Shown piece after piece: positions 25,352-33,671 of a stretch of 64,000 nucleotides of DNA. The translations under genes were made by a program, and so were the position numbers. The stretch is from NCBI GenBank assembly GCA_035341665.1, contig DAOQVR010000004.1, positions 248,001-312,000 of the forward strand, written 5' to 3'. Numbering within the stretch: the stretch's first letter is position 1; each line of letters starts with the position of its first letter. The stretch comes from DAOQVR01 sp035341665 (GTDB lineage: Bacteria; Chloroflexota; Anaerolineae; JAAYZQ01). The notes beneath the pieces are model-generated. The model was given only the letters and a program-made list of their open reading frames with translations. It was not told the DNA's origin and ran no database searches.

Positions 25352-25522
25352 CTATATGCCTTCGAAGAGAGTGGCGAGCAGCATCAGGACGAGCGCCACG
25401 AACACGAACCAGAACGCATAGTTGGTGAGGAACGGGATGGTGAACAGCGCTCCAATCAGGCCGAGGACGCCGAGGATCAGGGCAATGAGCCAGCTAATCT
25501 GCTTCGGTGCACTGAGGTTCAT
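25352..25522 (-). CDS. Small two-helix membrane protein, 56 aa
   Basis: This short gene has AAGGAGG six bases before its ATG. The peptide starts MNLSAPKQISW and contains two hydrophobic helices (about 10-29 and 36-52) split by PFLTNYAF. Its design resembles the small hydrophobic proteins that often accompany GlsB-type stress proteins, and such a gene lies directly upstream. I do not assign a function. The strong ribosome site, clean membrane topology and downstream hairpins make it very likely real. Confidence 0.75.
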   Translation of the reverse strand: MNLSAPKQISWLIALILGVLGLIGALFTIPFLTNYAFWFVFVALVLMLLATLFEGI

Positions 25523-25700
25523 TTCTTCCTCCTTGACTTATTTCGAGCAACACCCCGCCGGCCCTTCCGGCCCCGCGGCACACTGCCGGTCATGGAGGGC
25601 ATGGGCGAGCACCGTCATCGAATCAAGCAGCGCCTGTATCGAGCCGGAGAGGCCTGTCCCAAGTGCGACAGCCCTCAGCATCCTTTCGGCTCGACCCGGC

Positions 25701-25952
25701 CTAACGCCGCCTCGCAAAGGCGCGGTACAGGACGATCACGAGGATTGCGCCCAAGACCGCCACGATGACACTGGTGAGGTTGAACCCGCTCACCAGGTTC
25801 ACCCCCAGGATCAGGCTGGTTATCCATCCGCCGAGGATGGCACCGACGACACCCAAGACCAAATCGACCAGGATACCGGTCTTGGCTTTCATCAGGTAAG
25901 AGGCCAACAGGCCGGCGATCAGACCCACCACGATTGTCGCGAGCAGAGTCAT
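25701..25952 (-). CDS. GlsB/YeaQ/YmgE-family stress membrane protein
   Basis: This 83-aa protein is almost entirely membrane-embedded, with three hydrophobic segments and the family pattern GLIAGLLASYLM, GILVDLVLGVVGAILGGW. The family (transglycosylase-associated in Pfam naming) is linked to general and envelope stress responses in several bacteria, but its molecular role is unresolved. AAGGAG lies eight bases before ATG. It is flanked by an SRPBCC protein and a 56-aa membrane protein, a set that looks like an envelope-stress group. Confidence 0.9.
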   Translation of the reverse strand: MTLLATIVVGLIAGLLASYLMKAKTGILVDLVLGVVGAILGGWITSLILGVNLVSGFNLTSVIVAVLGAILVIVLYRAFARRR

Positions 25953-26056
25953 GTCTTATTCTCCTTTTGCTTGATGTTGTTTGCTCGACACCTGCGTAAC
26001 ACCGCCGGCGGGGGTTCTGCCCCGCGCCACGTCGCGGCCTCCCGGCGGGGCCGGGG

Positions 26057-26497
26057 CTAGACGCTCTCTGCAAGCCTTCGCAGGAGGTTCATCGCCTTCT
26101 TGACACGCAAAGCGTCCTTCGGGTTGCCGCCGGCAAGGAAGCGACCCAGGAGGCCGCCGCCCGCAAGGGTATCCAGCGTATACGTCACCTTGCACTCGTC
26201 GGCAGCCATGCCGAGAAAGCCACCACTGATGCGCAGGTCAAAGCGGTGCGCATCCTTGTCGTCGCCCATCTGGGTCAGAACTTCCAGCCGCTTCTGAGGC
26301 TCCAAGGTGACGATCCGGGCCTGGCCCGTCTCGCCGTCATCGACCCACTCAAAGGTCGCTCCCTCCACCACCGCAGTCACGTTGGCGACACTGTCAAAGC
26401 CCGGAAACCACTGCGGCCACAGCTCCGGGTTGGTCATGACGTCCCACACCTTTTCGATGGGGGCATCGATCTCTACTTCCCGCTCGAATTTCGGCAT
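26057..26497 (-). CDS. SRPBCC-fold polyketide cyclase/dehydrase-like protein
   Basis: This cytoplasmic protein of 146 aa has the START/Bet v1-like pattern: EVEIDAPIEKVWDVMTNPELWPQWFPG at the N-terminus, a central beta sheet, and a long C-terminal helix (ALRVKKAMNLLRRLAE). Such proteins bind hydrophobic ligands in a deep cavity; few have proven catalysis. ATG at 26497 follows a GAGAGG-type ribosome site. A possible ECF-sigma-type promoter (GGAACT, 16 bp, GTTATA) lies immediately upstream. Its position between stress-type membrane proteins suggests lipid binding or membrane stress, not polyketide synthesis. Confidence 0.85.
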   Translation of the reverse strand: MPKFEREVEIDAPIEKVWDVMTNPELWPQWFPGFDSVANVTAVVEGATFEWVDDGETGQARIVTLEPQKRLEVLTQMGDDKDAHRFDLRISGGFLGMAADECKVTYTLDTLAGGGLLGRFLAGGNPKDALRVKKAMNLLRRLAESV

Positions 26498-26522
26498 CTC
26501 TCTACCACCTCTCCACTGTCCA

Positions 26523-26550
26523 TATAACACATGCTGCCGGGCCTAGTTCC
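26523..26550 (-). promoter_or_regulatory. Possible ECF-sigma-type promoter
   Basis: On the minus strand GGAACT (26545-26550) and GTTATA (26523-26528) are separated by 16 bp, similar to extracytoplasmic-function sigma promoters of the GGAAC/GTT type. This is one match only and weak evidence. Confidence 0.25.
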
Positions 26551-26567
26551 GGTGGCAGCCTGACGAA

Positions 26568-26601
26568 TGCTCTCGCCCCCACCACGAGCGGGGCGAGAGC
26601 A
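26568..26601 (-). terminator. 12-bp perfect hairpin after the LysM gene
   Basis: TGCTCTCGCCCC (26568-26579) pairs with GGGGCGAGAGCA (26590-26601) across a 10-nt loop, 15 bp after the stop of the LysM protein gene. Confidence 0.6.
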
Positions 26602-26616
26602 AGGGGACTCGGCCGG

Positions 26617-27729
26617 CTACGAGCGCGGGATCCGCAGCTTCCAACCGGTCTTGATTAGGTTCGGGTCCTTGATGAGGTTGCGGTTGGCCTCGTAGATCTC
26701 CTTCCAGCGACCGGCGTTGCCGTAGAGAGCCTTGGCGATCCCGCTCAGGGTATCGCCACGCTTCACGACATAGATCTCGACGGGGGCAGCGGCGGCAGGA
26801 GCCGCCTGGCCGGCCGACTGCAACGCCTGGGCCTGCTGCTCGAGGGCCTGGGCTTCCTTCTTCATGGCCTCGGCCTTGTCCTTGAGGGCGGCCGCCTGGC
26901 TCACTGTGAGCTGCTCCTCGGCCTTGTGGGCGGCCTGTTCCCGCTGGCGCGCAATCTGCTCGGCGAGCTGCCGGGCCTTCGCCTCGGCTTCAGCCTTGGC
27001 CTGGGCCTGCTCGGCTGCTTTTTCCTGGGCCTTGCGGGCAGTCTCGGCGCGCGCCTTGGCCTGCTCCAGCAGGGTATCACGGGCCGGCGCTTCAGCCTTG
27101 GCCTTTGCCGCCGCCTCTTCGGCCGCCTTCTTGGCCGCACCTTCAGCCTCGGCTTTCGCCTTGGCCTCTGCGGCCGCCTTCTGGCGCGCAAGCTCCGCGG
27201 CCTGGACCTGTGCCTTGGCCTGCTGCTGCTCGGCCTTCTCGTGGGCCAAAGCCGCCGCTGCCGCCTGGTTCCGGCGCCGCTTGTCTTCGTCCGAAGCCTT
27301 CAGCGCAGTGGCAAGCTCCGCGATGGCCTTTTCCTCGGCAGGGCTCGCGCCCGCACCCTTGAGCATGCTTTGCTCCCGCGACGCCTTGGCGACCGCGTCG
27401 GCAGCGCCCATCAGAAAATCGCGCACGGCGTCGCCTTCAATCGCCGTTGTCCTGGACTCGATCAACGTGCCCACCGCCCCCAGCATCCTGAGCGTCTCTT
27501 CCGAGTCGGCCTCGATCTTCTCTTCCTTCTCAGGCTGGGCGGCGATGATCGCCCGGACGATCGGGTTCTGCGACTCGTACTTCTTCAGGTACTCTTCGAG
27601 TGCCTTGATCTCGGAGCGCCTCGTGAGGACGACACCCTTGTCCGCAATCGTCATCAGGTGGCGGATGAGCTGTGGGGCTCTAGCCAGCGTCTGCTGCTCT
27701 GCCTGTGAAAAACTGCCTGTTGCCATCAT
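26617..27729 (-). CDS. LysM protein with long Ala-rich coiled coil, no signal peptide
   Basis: This 370-aa protein starts with a helical domain of about 70 residues. It continues with a 200-residue Ala/Lys/Glu/Gln-rich coiled coil (about 120-310) and ends in one LysM domain (about 322-368, YVVKRGDTLSGIAKALYG and the closing WKLRIPR). No export signal is present. LysM domains bind peptidoglycan, so either it is released by another route or, as in some cytoplasmic LysM proteins (YgaU/Kbp-like), it binds another ligand. ATG follows AAGGAGAGA. The neighbouring stress-type genes fit a Kbp-like osmotic or envelope role. Confidence 0.85.
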   Translation of the reverse strand: MMATGSFSQAEQQTLARAPQLIRHLMTIADKGVVLTRRSEIKALEEYLKKYESQNPIVRAIIAAQPEKEEKIEADSEETLRMLGAVGTLIESRTTAIEGDAVRDFLMGAADAVAKASREQSMLKGAGASPAEEKAIAELATALKASDEDKRRRNQAAAAALAHEKAEQQQAKAQVQAAELARQKAAAEAKAKAEAEGAAKKAAEEAAAKAKAEAPARDTLLEQAKARAETARKAQEKAAEQAQAKAEAEAKARQLAEQIARQREQAAHKAEEQLTVSQAAALKDKAEAMKKEAQALEQQAQALQSAGQAAPAAAAPVEIYVVKRGDTLSGIAKALYGNAGRWKEIYEANRNLIKDPNLIKTGWKLRIPRS

Positions 27730-27876
27730 TCTCTCCTTATGTGGTCTGGTCCCCTTCACACGGGGCTCCTTCTATGCGGCCACACACCCCTCGGTGCAAG
27801 CCAACTGTAAGTGAACCACAACTCCATTACAGGCACAATTACAGCAGAGATCAGTCTGGAGTGGTGCCGCGCCGGG

Positions 27877-27905
27877 TTGCAGACTCGCACTTGCGGGCGT
27901 ATACT
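27877..27905 (+). promoter_or_regulatory. Promoter of the membrane-anchored hydrolase
   Basis: TTGCAG (27877-27882) and TATACT (27900-27905) are 17 bp apart. Transcription would begin near 27912, and GAAAGGA lies upstream of the ATG at 27932. Confidence 0.55.
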
Positions 27906-27931
27906 GCCTGCGAAAGGATTGGTGTCGTGTC

Positions 27932-29194
27932 ATGCGCGCGAAAACCCTTGCCACTCGGATGCTCAACATGCTGGCGCTCCTGGTTGCCCTCGTCTTCGCC
28001 CTTCTGCTGTGCCTGCCTGTGATCCTCCTGCCCTTCTCGACTGCGGTCCCTGCCTGGGCATGGATCCCGATGGCCGCTGCGGACGTCATTCTTCTGATCC
28101 TCTTTGCCCGGATCAAACCTGCTTACCGCAAGGCTATACCTCTTGGGGGGATGCTCTTGGTGGCCGCCATTGCCATCTTTGCTTCGCAGCGCTTCGCCAC
28201 CACGCCGCCCATCCTGGATGAGCAGGGCAAGCCTGTTGCCGGCAGCATTTCCTCCCTGGAGCAAATGACGCTCAACGGCAGCCGGCAGTGGGTCTCGATC
28301 CGCGGCGAAGACGCGGCCAAGCCGGTGCTGCTCTTCCTGGCGGGCGGCCCGGGCGGCACACAGCTGGCGACGGCCCGCTTCGCCCTCGCTGGGTTGGAGG
28401 AACACTTCGTCGTAGTCGACTGGGACCAGCCCGGCTCAGGCAAGTCGCTCGACGCGGTGGACCGGTCGACTCTGACGCCGGAGCGCTACATTGAGGATGC
28501 GCACTCCCTCGTGCTGCAGCTGCGCCAGCGCTTTGGGCAGGAGAAGGTGTATGTCGTGGGCGAGTCGTGGGGAAGCGCTCTCGGTATCCTGCTCGTGCAG
28601 CGCTATCCAGAGCTGTTCCATGCCTTTGCCGGCACCGGGCAGATGGTGGCCTTTCTGGAGACCGATCGGACCTGCTACGACTGGTCGCTGCAGTGGGCTC
28701 GGGAGCGGGGCGATACAACCAAGGTCGAAAAGCTCATCGAGCAGGGTCCGCCGCCCTACTACGGCAGGCGCGTGGCCTGGAAGCAGGCAACCTACCTGAT
28801 GGACACCTTCCGCTTCATGAATCAGAACCCCGCGATTGCGGACAACGACGCGAACACGCTGCGCGACCTGGCCGGGGTGGAGTATGGGCTGTACGACAAG
28901 GTGAGCTGGTTCCGTGGCGTGCTGGGCACGCTTGGCATTGTGTACCCCCAGCTGTGGGAGGTTGACTTCCGCACCCAGGCGACGCAGCTCCAGGTCCCAG
29001 TTTACTTCCTGATCGGGCGGCACGACATCAACGCGCCGGTGGCCCTGACCCAGGAGTACTTTGACTTGCTGGACGCCCCGCACAAGCAGATCGTCTGGTT
29101 TGAGCACTCGGGGCACACGCCGTGGGTCTCGGAGCCGGATGCCTTCGTGCGGGCGATGGTTGAAGTGGTACTGGCGCAAACGCAGGAGCCGTGA
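27932..29194 (+). CDS. Membrane-anchored alpha/beta hydrolase, proline iminopeptidase-like
   Basis: Three hydrophobic helices (about residues 12-34, 40-60 and 69-86) anchor a catalytic domain that begins at about residue 105. It has LAGGPGG (HGGPG-type oxyanion motif), the strand VVDWDQPGSGKS and the nucleophile elbow GESWGS. The closing GRHDINAP acid and EHSGHTPW histidine motifs are typical of S33 peptidases. The domain would face one side of the membrane, probably the outside. Substrates may be short peptides or esters. Its own promoter lies upstream, and a bidirectional hairpin separates it from the convergent peptidase gene. Confidence 0.88.
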   Translation: MRAKTLATRMLNMLALLVALVFALLLCLPVILLPFSTAVPAWAWIPMAAADVILLILFARIKPAYRKAIPLGGMLLVAAIAIFASQRFATTPPILDEQGKPVAGSISSLEQMTLNGSRQWVSIRGEDAAKPVLLFLAGGPGGTQLATARFALAGLEEHFVVVDWDQPGSGKSLDAVDRSTLTPERYIEDAHSLVLQLRQRFGQEKVYVVGESWGSALGILLVQRYPELFHAFAGTGQMVAFLETDRTCYDWSLQWARERGDTTKVEKLIEQGPPPYYGRRVAWKQATYLMDTFRFMNQNPAIADNDANTLRDLAGVEYGLYDKVSWFRGVLGTLGIVYPQLWEVDFRTQATQLQVPVYFLIGRHDINAPVALTQEYFDLLDAPHKQIVWFEHSGHTPWVSEPDAFVRAMVEVVLAQTQEP

Positions 29195-29298
29195 CGCGCC
29201 TGCTCACGCAAGGTGAGTGACTCGAGGAGGGCTACCTGTGGGCCGGAGCTCTGAGGTGCGAGGATAAGCCCGGCAGGCAGTCCCGTCCCAAAGGCAGA

Positions 29299-29334
29299 GC
29301 ACCCGCGGAGTCGCCGTGGCGACCCCGCGGGTGC
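29299..29334. terminator. Bidirectional hairpin between convergent genes
   Basis: GCACCCGCGG (29299-29308) pairs with CCGCGGGTGC (29325-29334), and the stem continues inward through GTCGC/GCGAC after one mismatch. It sits between the stops at 29194 (+) and 29342 (-). Confidence 0.6.
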
Positions 29335-29341
29335 AACCAGC

Positions 29342-32300
29342 CTAATAGCTCCTGAGGATCAGCGGTAGGTAAAGCCCCTCCCCGACCACCGCCAGCGGTG
29401 CGACCAGCGGCCCGTACTCCTGCCGCCCGGCAAGGGCTACGGCCGACACGGTGTATGTGCCCGCCTGCGCCGGCGTCCAGAGGAAGGTCGCCGTGGCACT
29501 GCCGTTGCCGCCCACCACGACCGTCTGCGGCTCCGGCCAGCCTGCAGGCACTCCATACGGATCGTAGACGACAAGGCTCACATTCGCCACCGTAGCCGAC
29601 GCTGACAGGTTGTCAAAGGTCACCGTAAAAGCCCCCTCTTCGCCCGGCTTCAGCTGCGGCGGTACTACAACGTCACGTAACTCACCCGCCGTGATCACCA
29701 CTCGCCTGCCGGCGCCGGTGACCACCTGCTGGTCTTGCCAGATGAGCAGTCGCAGCGCATACTCGTCTCCGTCCAGCGGGCCGGTCAGCTCGATGTCGAT
29801 GTCGTGGAAGCCACCGGCCGGGACCTGGATGGGATCGGATTCCTGGTAGCCGACGACCTGGCCGGTCAGGTCCTGCAGCACGAGGGTCGCCATTGCCGTC
29901 TCGAGGGCGTCGCCGGCATTGATCACGCGCGCCACCGCTCCGACCGGCTCGCCGGGCACGTATTGGACCTTGTCCGGCTCGAAGAAGCTGAGCGCCAGCC
30001 TCTGGTCCGAGTCGTAGGTCACCACCACATCGAGGCTCCGGTAGAGAGTCGCCTGGTCGGCGGCCGCGTCGTAGGCAGCCGGCAGGACCTGTACCCGCAC
30101 CATCTGGTAGCTGCCTGCCGGGTCGGCGGATTGCGTGGCTCCTTCAGAGTATGGGCCGCCGAGGGTGGCCGTATACGTAGCCGTAATCGCCTCTGGACTA
30201 GAGACATGGCTGTAGGATGGGATTTCGAGGTTGTCCAGAGTCACCGGCTGCTCCGGCGTCAGCGCCAGGGTGGTTACGGTCGCACTGATCGGCAGAACCA
30301 GGTCAAGCGCCGTTATGGGCAGTATTGGCCACTCGAGGCCGGTAGCTTGGTCCATGCCTGTCACGTGGATCAGGTCAAAGCCGTCGACTGTGTGGGTGAT
30401 GGCATAGTCCGAGGCGTCGATGTGGGCGGTCATGGTGTAGGTCCCGTCCGTGCCATCCGCGCGAGAGACCGCCCAGCCAGCGTTGCCGGGCGCATCGGCG
30501 GGCACGGCCTTTAGCTCGCCCCTGGCCGTGGAGTCGTACAGCCTCATCCAGGGCAACCCAAAGTAGGTGGTCTGCTGGAGCACCTTTTCGTCATCCGTGC
30601 CCCAGTAGCCGTCCGTTGGGACGTAGTTGCCCTTGGCACGCATTAGCGACCAGCCCAGGGGATTGGTCTTGGTGGCATCCAACTTGGCCCACACCCAGAC
30701 ATCGCTGGTCAGCCTTTCGCTCTCCGAGGCCACATCGCGACCCGGTGTGGCACAGCAAGCCAGGCCCGCCATCGCTATGCCGCCGGAGGCCTCATGATGC
30801 GCCAGGGCGTAGACCATGCTGCCATAAGCTCCTTCGATGGAGTGGCTGAAGCCGGTGCGGCAGCCCAGAACCTCGAAAAAGATCCGGTTGTACGAGAGGC
30901 AGCCACCAACGTCGTACTGCGGCAGCTGGTAGCCAACGATGCCTCGCTCGCCCCCCGGCCAACTCCCCGGACCGGCCATGTTCACGCCATCCGGCCCACC
31001 GTGACCCCCGAGGACCATCGCCGTAAGGCCCATCTGCATTTCGTCGACCGCCTGGCTCTTGGTCGCGGAGTCGTCGATGAGGGCCTGATTCACGGCATAC
31101 CCGAGGTCATTCATGATCACCGACACGATGTCCGTGCCGGGCAGCCAAAGGTCCCAGTCGGAGACACTGGCTAGGAGCGCCCGCCCCGCGGATGCCCGCG
31201 GCCCCAGCCGGCCGCTTCTCACCAGGGTAGCCATGTCATCCGCCGTGGCGCCCACGATGCGGCCGACGGCGGCATCCAGATCGCCCGTCTCCCAATCATC
31301 GGAGCCCGTTCCATAGCTCCCGTCGCCGTAGGGATTGTCGGTGAAAAAGTAGTTATGGCTGACCAGCGCTTCGATGACGGGATCTTCCGCGTCCGGTTCG
31401 TCGCCCTCGGCTCCTGTATCGTCGTACTGCCGGTAGAACGGGACGACGTTGTCATCGCCCACGATCAACATGTAGTCGGGAAAAGCCCGTGCGCCCATGA
31501 CCTGGCGACCCGTAAGCCAGTCGGCAAGTTGGTCGGATACCTCGTTGGCGATTGGCTCGCTGGCGTAGCTGACCTCCGTGTTGTCCCACAGCGCCAGGTC
31601 GTTCAAATAGCGGTCGGGGTAGATCACCACGCCGGGCCGATCGTAGACCCTGGCGAATAGCTCATCCAGCAGCGCAGTCACTTCGCCATCCGAGTACTCG
31701 TCGAAGAGCCCCTTGCGGCTGGTGACGACCCAGGCATTCGGGTCGGTGTAGAAGCGGACGGTGCCCGTCGATTCCAGCGTCGACAGCCAGTTGGTCCCCA
31801 GCGCCTTGGCCGTGAGGGCCGCGCTGCCGGTCACACCCTCGATCGTGTTCGCCTTGAACACCACCTGGATCGAGTACCCCCCCGAGACAGTCGCTAGGTC
31901 GACGTCGTTAAGACGGAACTGGCCGTTGCCCAGGTACTGCGGCGTGCTCCAGATCGGCTCGTCTGGGGTGTCGAGCGTGCGCGCCCCGGCTCGCACGCTG
32001 TTCTTGTCGAACTTGCCTTCCGGCAGGGTGAGGGTCACATCGACGTCGTTCTTGTAGTCAGCAGAGGGGGTAAAGATCTTGACGACAAAGTGCGGCTCGA
32101 GATCCGAATCGGACAGGAGGTTGACGGCCTGGTTGGCGGCCGCGTCCTCGACGTGCAGCGTCACGTCCGGCCGGGCGCCCTTGCCTCCTCCCCACCAACC
32201 GGGCAGCGTGGGCCACAACGGGCTCCACATCATCCCTCCTACGTTAAGGCTCCACTGCGTCTCCCCCTGGAAGGTGCCCATTCCCCGCCCGCCGATCACG

Positions 32301-33331
32301 TACATGTGCGCGTTAGTGGCCCGCATGCCGGCCGCGTGCCAAGCACGTGGGCCGGGTGGACCGCCGTTGGGATCGAGCTGCTGCCACGCGTACTCGCCGG
32401 GCACTGCGCTGAGACGCCAGAGGTCGTTGGTGAATCCATCCGCTCCCTGCCCGCCAAAGACCAGCATCCTGTCGAAGTGCTGCGCATCTCTGACGGCCGT
32501 GTGCCCTCGCCGAGCGGAGGGCTTGGTGGGTCCCACCGCCATTTCGGACCAGTGGTGGGTTTCGAGGTCCAGCTCCCAGGCATCGTTCATCAGCGTGCCG
32601 CCCGAGGTCTGACCGCCAAAGATGATCATCCGTCCTAGCTCGTCGGCAGTACCGGTGTTGATGGCCGTGTGCTGCCAACGTGCATCCGGCACGGAGCCGC
32701 TGACCGGCACTTCGCTCCACGCCTCCGCGCCCGGCGTGAGGCTCAACGCCCAGACGTCGTTCATGAGCCCACCACTGCCCCCGCCGCCAAAGACGAGCAT
32801 CCGGGCGTTCCACCCATCGTAGATGGCGGTATGCCAACGTCGCGCCGGCGGAGGGTCGCCTGCGGGCTGGACCATGGTCCAGCTCTCCGCACCGGCCGTG
32901 GTCAGATCGAGCGCCCAGACGTCGTCAAAGTTGTAGTGGAACCCTCGTCCGCCAAAGACGATCATCCGCTCGTTCGCGGAGTCGTAGATGGCACTGTGCA
33001 TGCCGCGCGGCGGCGGCCAGGCGCCGGCGGGGTCCAGCTTGGTCCAGGCCTCTTCACCGGGCGTTGTGACATCCAGGGCCCAAACGTCGTTGAAGAACTG
33101 CTGGCCGTTCCAGCCACCGAAGGCGACCATGCGGTCGCCCACGGGGTCGAACACGGCGCTGTGACCCATGCGGATGAAGGGCAGCTGCCACACGTCACCC
33201 AAATCCTCCGGCGCCTGCACGGCGGCCGGGGCAGCCCGGCCGGCAGGAGCAACGGCTAGGACCAGGAAAGCAACAAATAGCCCGCCCGTCAGGGCCCATG
33301 GCGCTCTGGCGGCGAATCCATTCTGTCTCAT
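29342..33331 (-). CDS. Secreted kelch-repeat and C25 (gingipain-like) cysteine peptidase
   Basis: This 1329-aa exported protein has a signal peptide (hydrophobic about 12-30). Six kelch repeats at about 45-360 (GHSAVFDP, RMVAFGG, NDVWALD patterns) should form a beta-propeller. A peptidase C25 domain follows (about 560-960), with the likely catalytic His in GGHGGPDG (about residue 777) and Cys in VLGCRTG (about 823). Ig-like beta domains fill the last third, and the protein ends LYLPLILRSY. ATG at 33331 has AAGGAG eight bases upstream; the longer frame adds an unlikely leader. It probably degrades proteins at the cell surface. Confidence 0.87.
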   Translation of the reverse strand: MRQNGFAARAPWALTGGLFVAFLVLAVAPAGRAAPAAVQAPEDLGDVWQLPFIRMGHSAVFDPVGDRMVAFGGWNGQQFFNDVWALDVTTPGEEAWTKLDPAGAWPPPRGMHSAIYDSANERMIVFGGRGFHYNFDDVWALDLTTAGAESWTMVQPAGDPPPARRWHTAIYDGWNARMLVFGGGGSGGLMNDVWALSLTPGAEAWSEVPVSGSVPDARWQHTAINTGTADELGRMIIFGGQTSGGTLMNDAWELDLETHHWSEMAVGPTKPSARRGHTAVRDAQHFDRMLVFGGQGADGFTNDLWRLSAVPGEYAWQQLDPNGGPPGPRAWHAAGMRATNAHMYVIGGRGMGTFQGETQWSLNVGGMMWSPLWPTLPGWWGGGKGARPDVTLHVEDAAANQAVNLLSDSDLEPHFVVKIFTPSADYKNDVDVTLTLPEGKFDKNSVRAGARTLDTPDEPIWSTPQYLGNGQFRLNDVDLATVSGGYSIQVVFKANTIEGVTGSAALTAKALGTNWLSTLESTGTVRFYTDPNAWVVTSRKGLFDEYSDGEVTALLDELFARVYDRPGVVIYPDRYLNDLALWDNTEVSYASEPIANEVSDQLADWLTGRQVMGARAFPDYMLIVGDDNVVPFYRQYDDTGAEGDEPDAEDPVIEALVSHNYFFTDNPYGDGSYGTGSDDWETGDLDAAVGRIVGATADDMATLVRSGRLGPRASAGRALLASVSDWDLWLPGTDIVSVIMNDLGYAVNQALIDDSATKSQAVDEMQMGLTAMVLGGHGGPDGVNMAGPGSWPGGERGIVGYQLPQYDVGGCLSYNRIFFEVLGCRTGFSHSIEGAYGSMVYALAHHEASGGIAMAGLACCATPGRDVASESERLTSDVWVWAKLDATKTNPLGWSLMRAKGNYVPTDGYWGTDDEKVLQQTTYFGLPWMRLYDSTARGELKAVPADAPGNAGWAVSRADGTDGTYTMTAHIDASDYAITHTVDGFDLIHVTGMDQATGLEWPILPITALDLVLPISATVTTLALTPEQPVTLDNLEIPSYSHVSSPEAITATYTATLGGPYSEGATQSADPAGSYQMVRVQVLPAAYDAAADQATLYRSLDVVVTYDSDQRLALSFFEPDKVQYVPGEPVGAVARVINAGDALETAMATLVLQDLTGQVVGYQESDPIQVPAGGFHDIDIELTGPLDGDEYALRLLIWQDQQVVTGAGRRVVITAGELRDVVVPPQLKPGEEGAFTVTFDNLSASATVANVSLVVYDPYGVPAGWPEPQTVVVGGNGSATATFLWTPAQAGTYTVSAVALAGRQEYGPLVAPLAVVGEGLYLPLILRSY

Positions 33332-33671
33332 GGGAGGTTCTCCTTTCTCACATCTGGGGAAGGCGCTCGGTCTCAGGGTGGCGACCCGTGCGGAGAAGGC
33401 TGCCGGCGTGCCGGCAGCGGTGTCCCGCTCCGTGGAGGGGAACGGGCGGCAACGAAGAGGCAGCCGTCGGGCGAGGGCAAGCCCGTGCGGCGGAGGGCAT
33501 CCCTCCGGCTGCCGTTCAGCGCCGGCTGTAGGCCGAGAAGAGCGGGAGACGGGCAAGGGGCGTCCATCCCAGCACGTATCTTATCATACCACAAGGTCGG
33601 GAAAACGTCAAACAGCACACGCCGGGGCTTGAGGACCAGGAGCCCTACCCAGGCGGTGCTGGTAGCGCCGG
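33332..33671. other. Long 5' leader of the C25 peptidase gene
   Basis: From the promoter at 33583-33611 the message would carry about 245 nt before the ATG. A perfect hairpin CTGCCGGC/GCCGGCAG lies at 33400-33417. I see no riboswitch consensus and no convincing small gene. Confidence 0.45.
33583..33611 (-). promoter_or_regulatory. Strong promoter of the C25 peptidase gene
   Basis: On the minus strand TTGACG (33606-33611) and TATGAT (33583-33588) are 17 bp apart, inside an otherwise GC-rich intergenic region. Transcription would begin near 33576. Confidence 0.6.
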
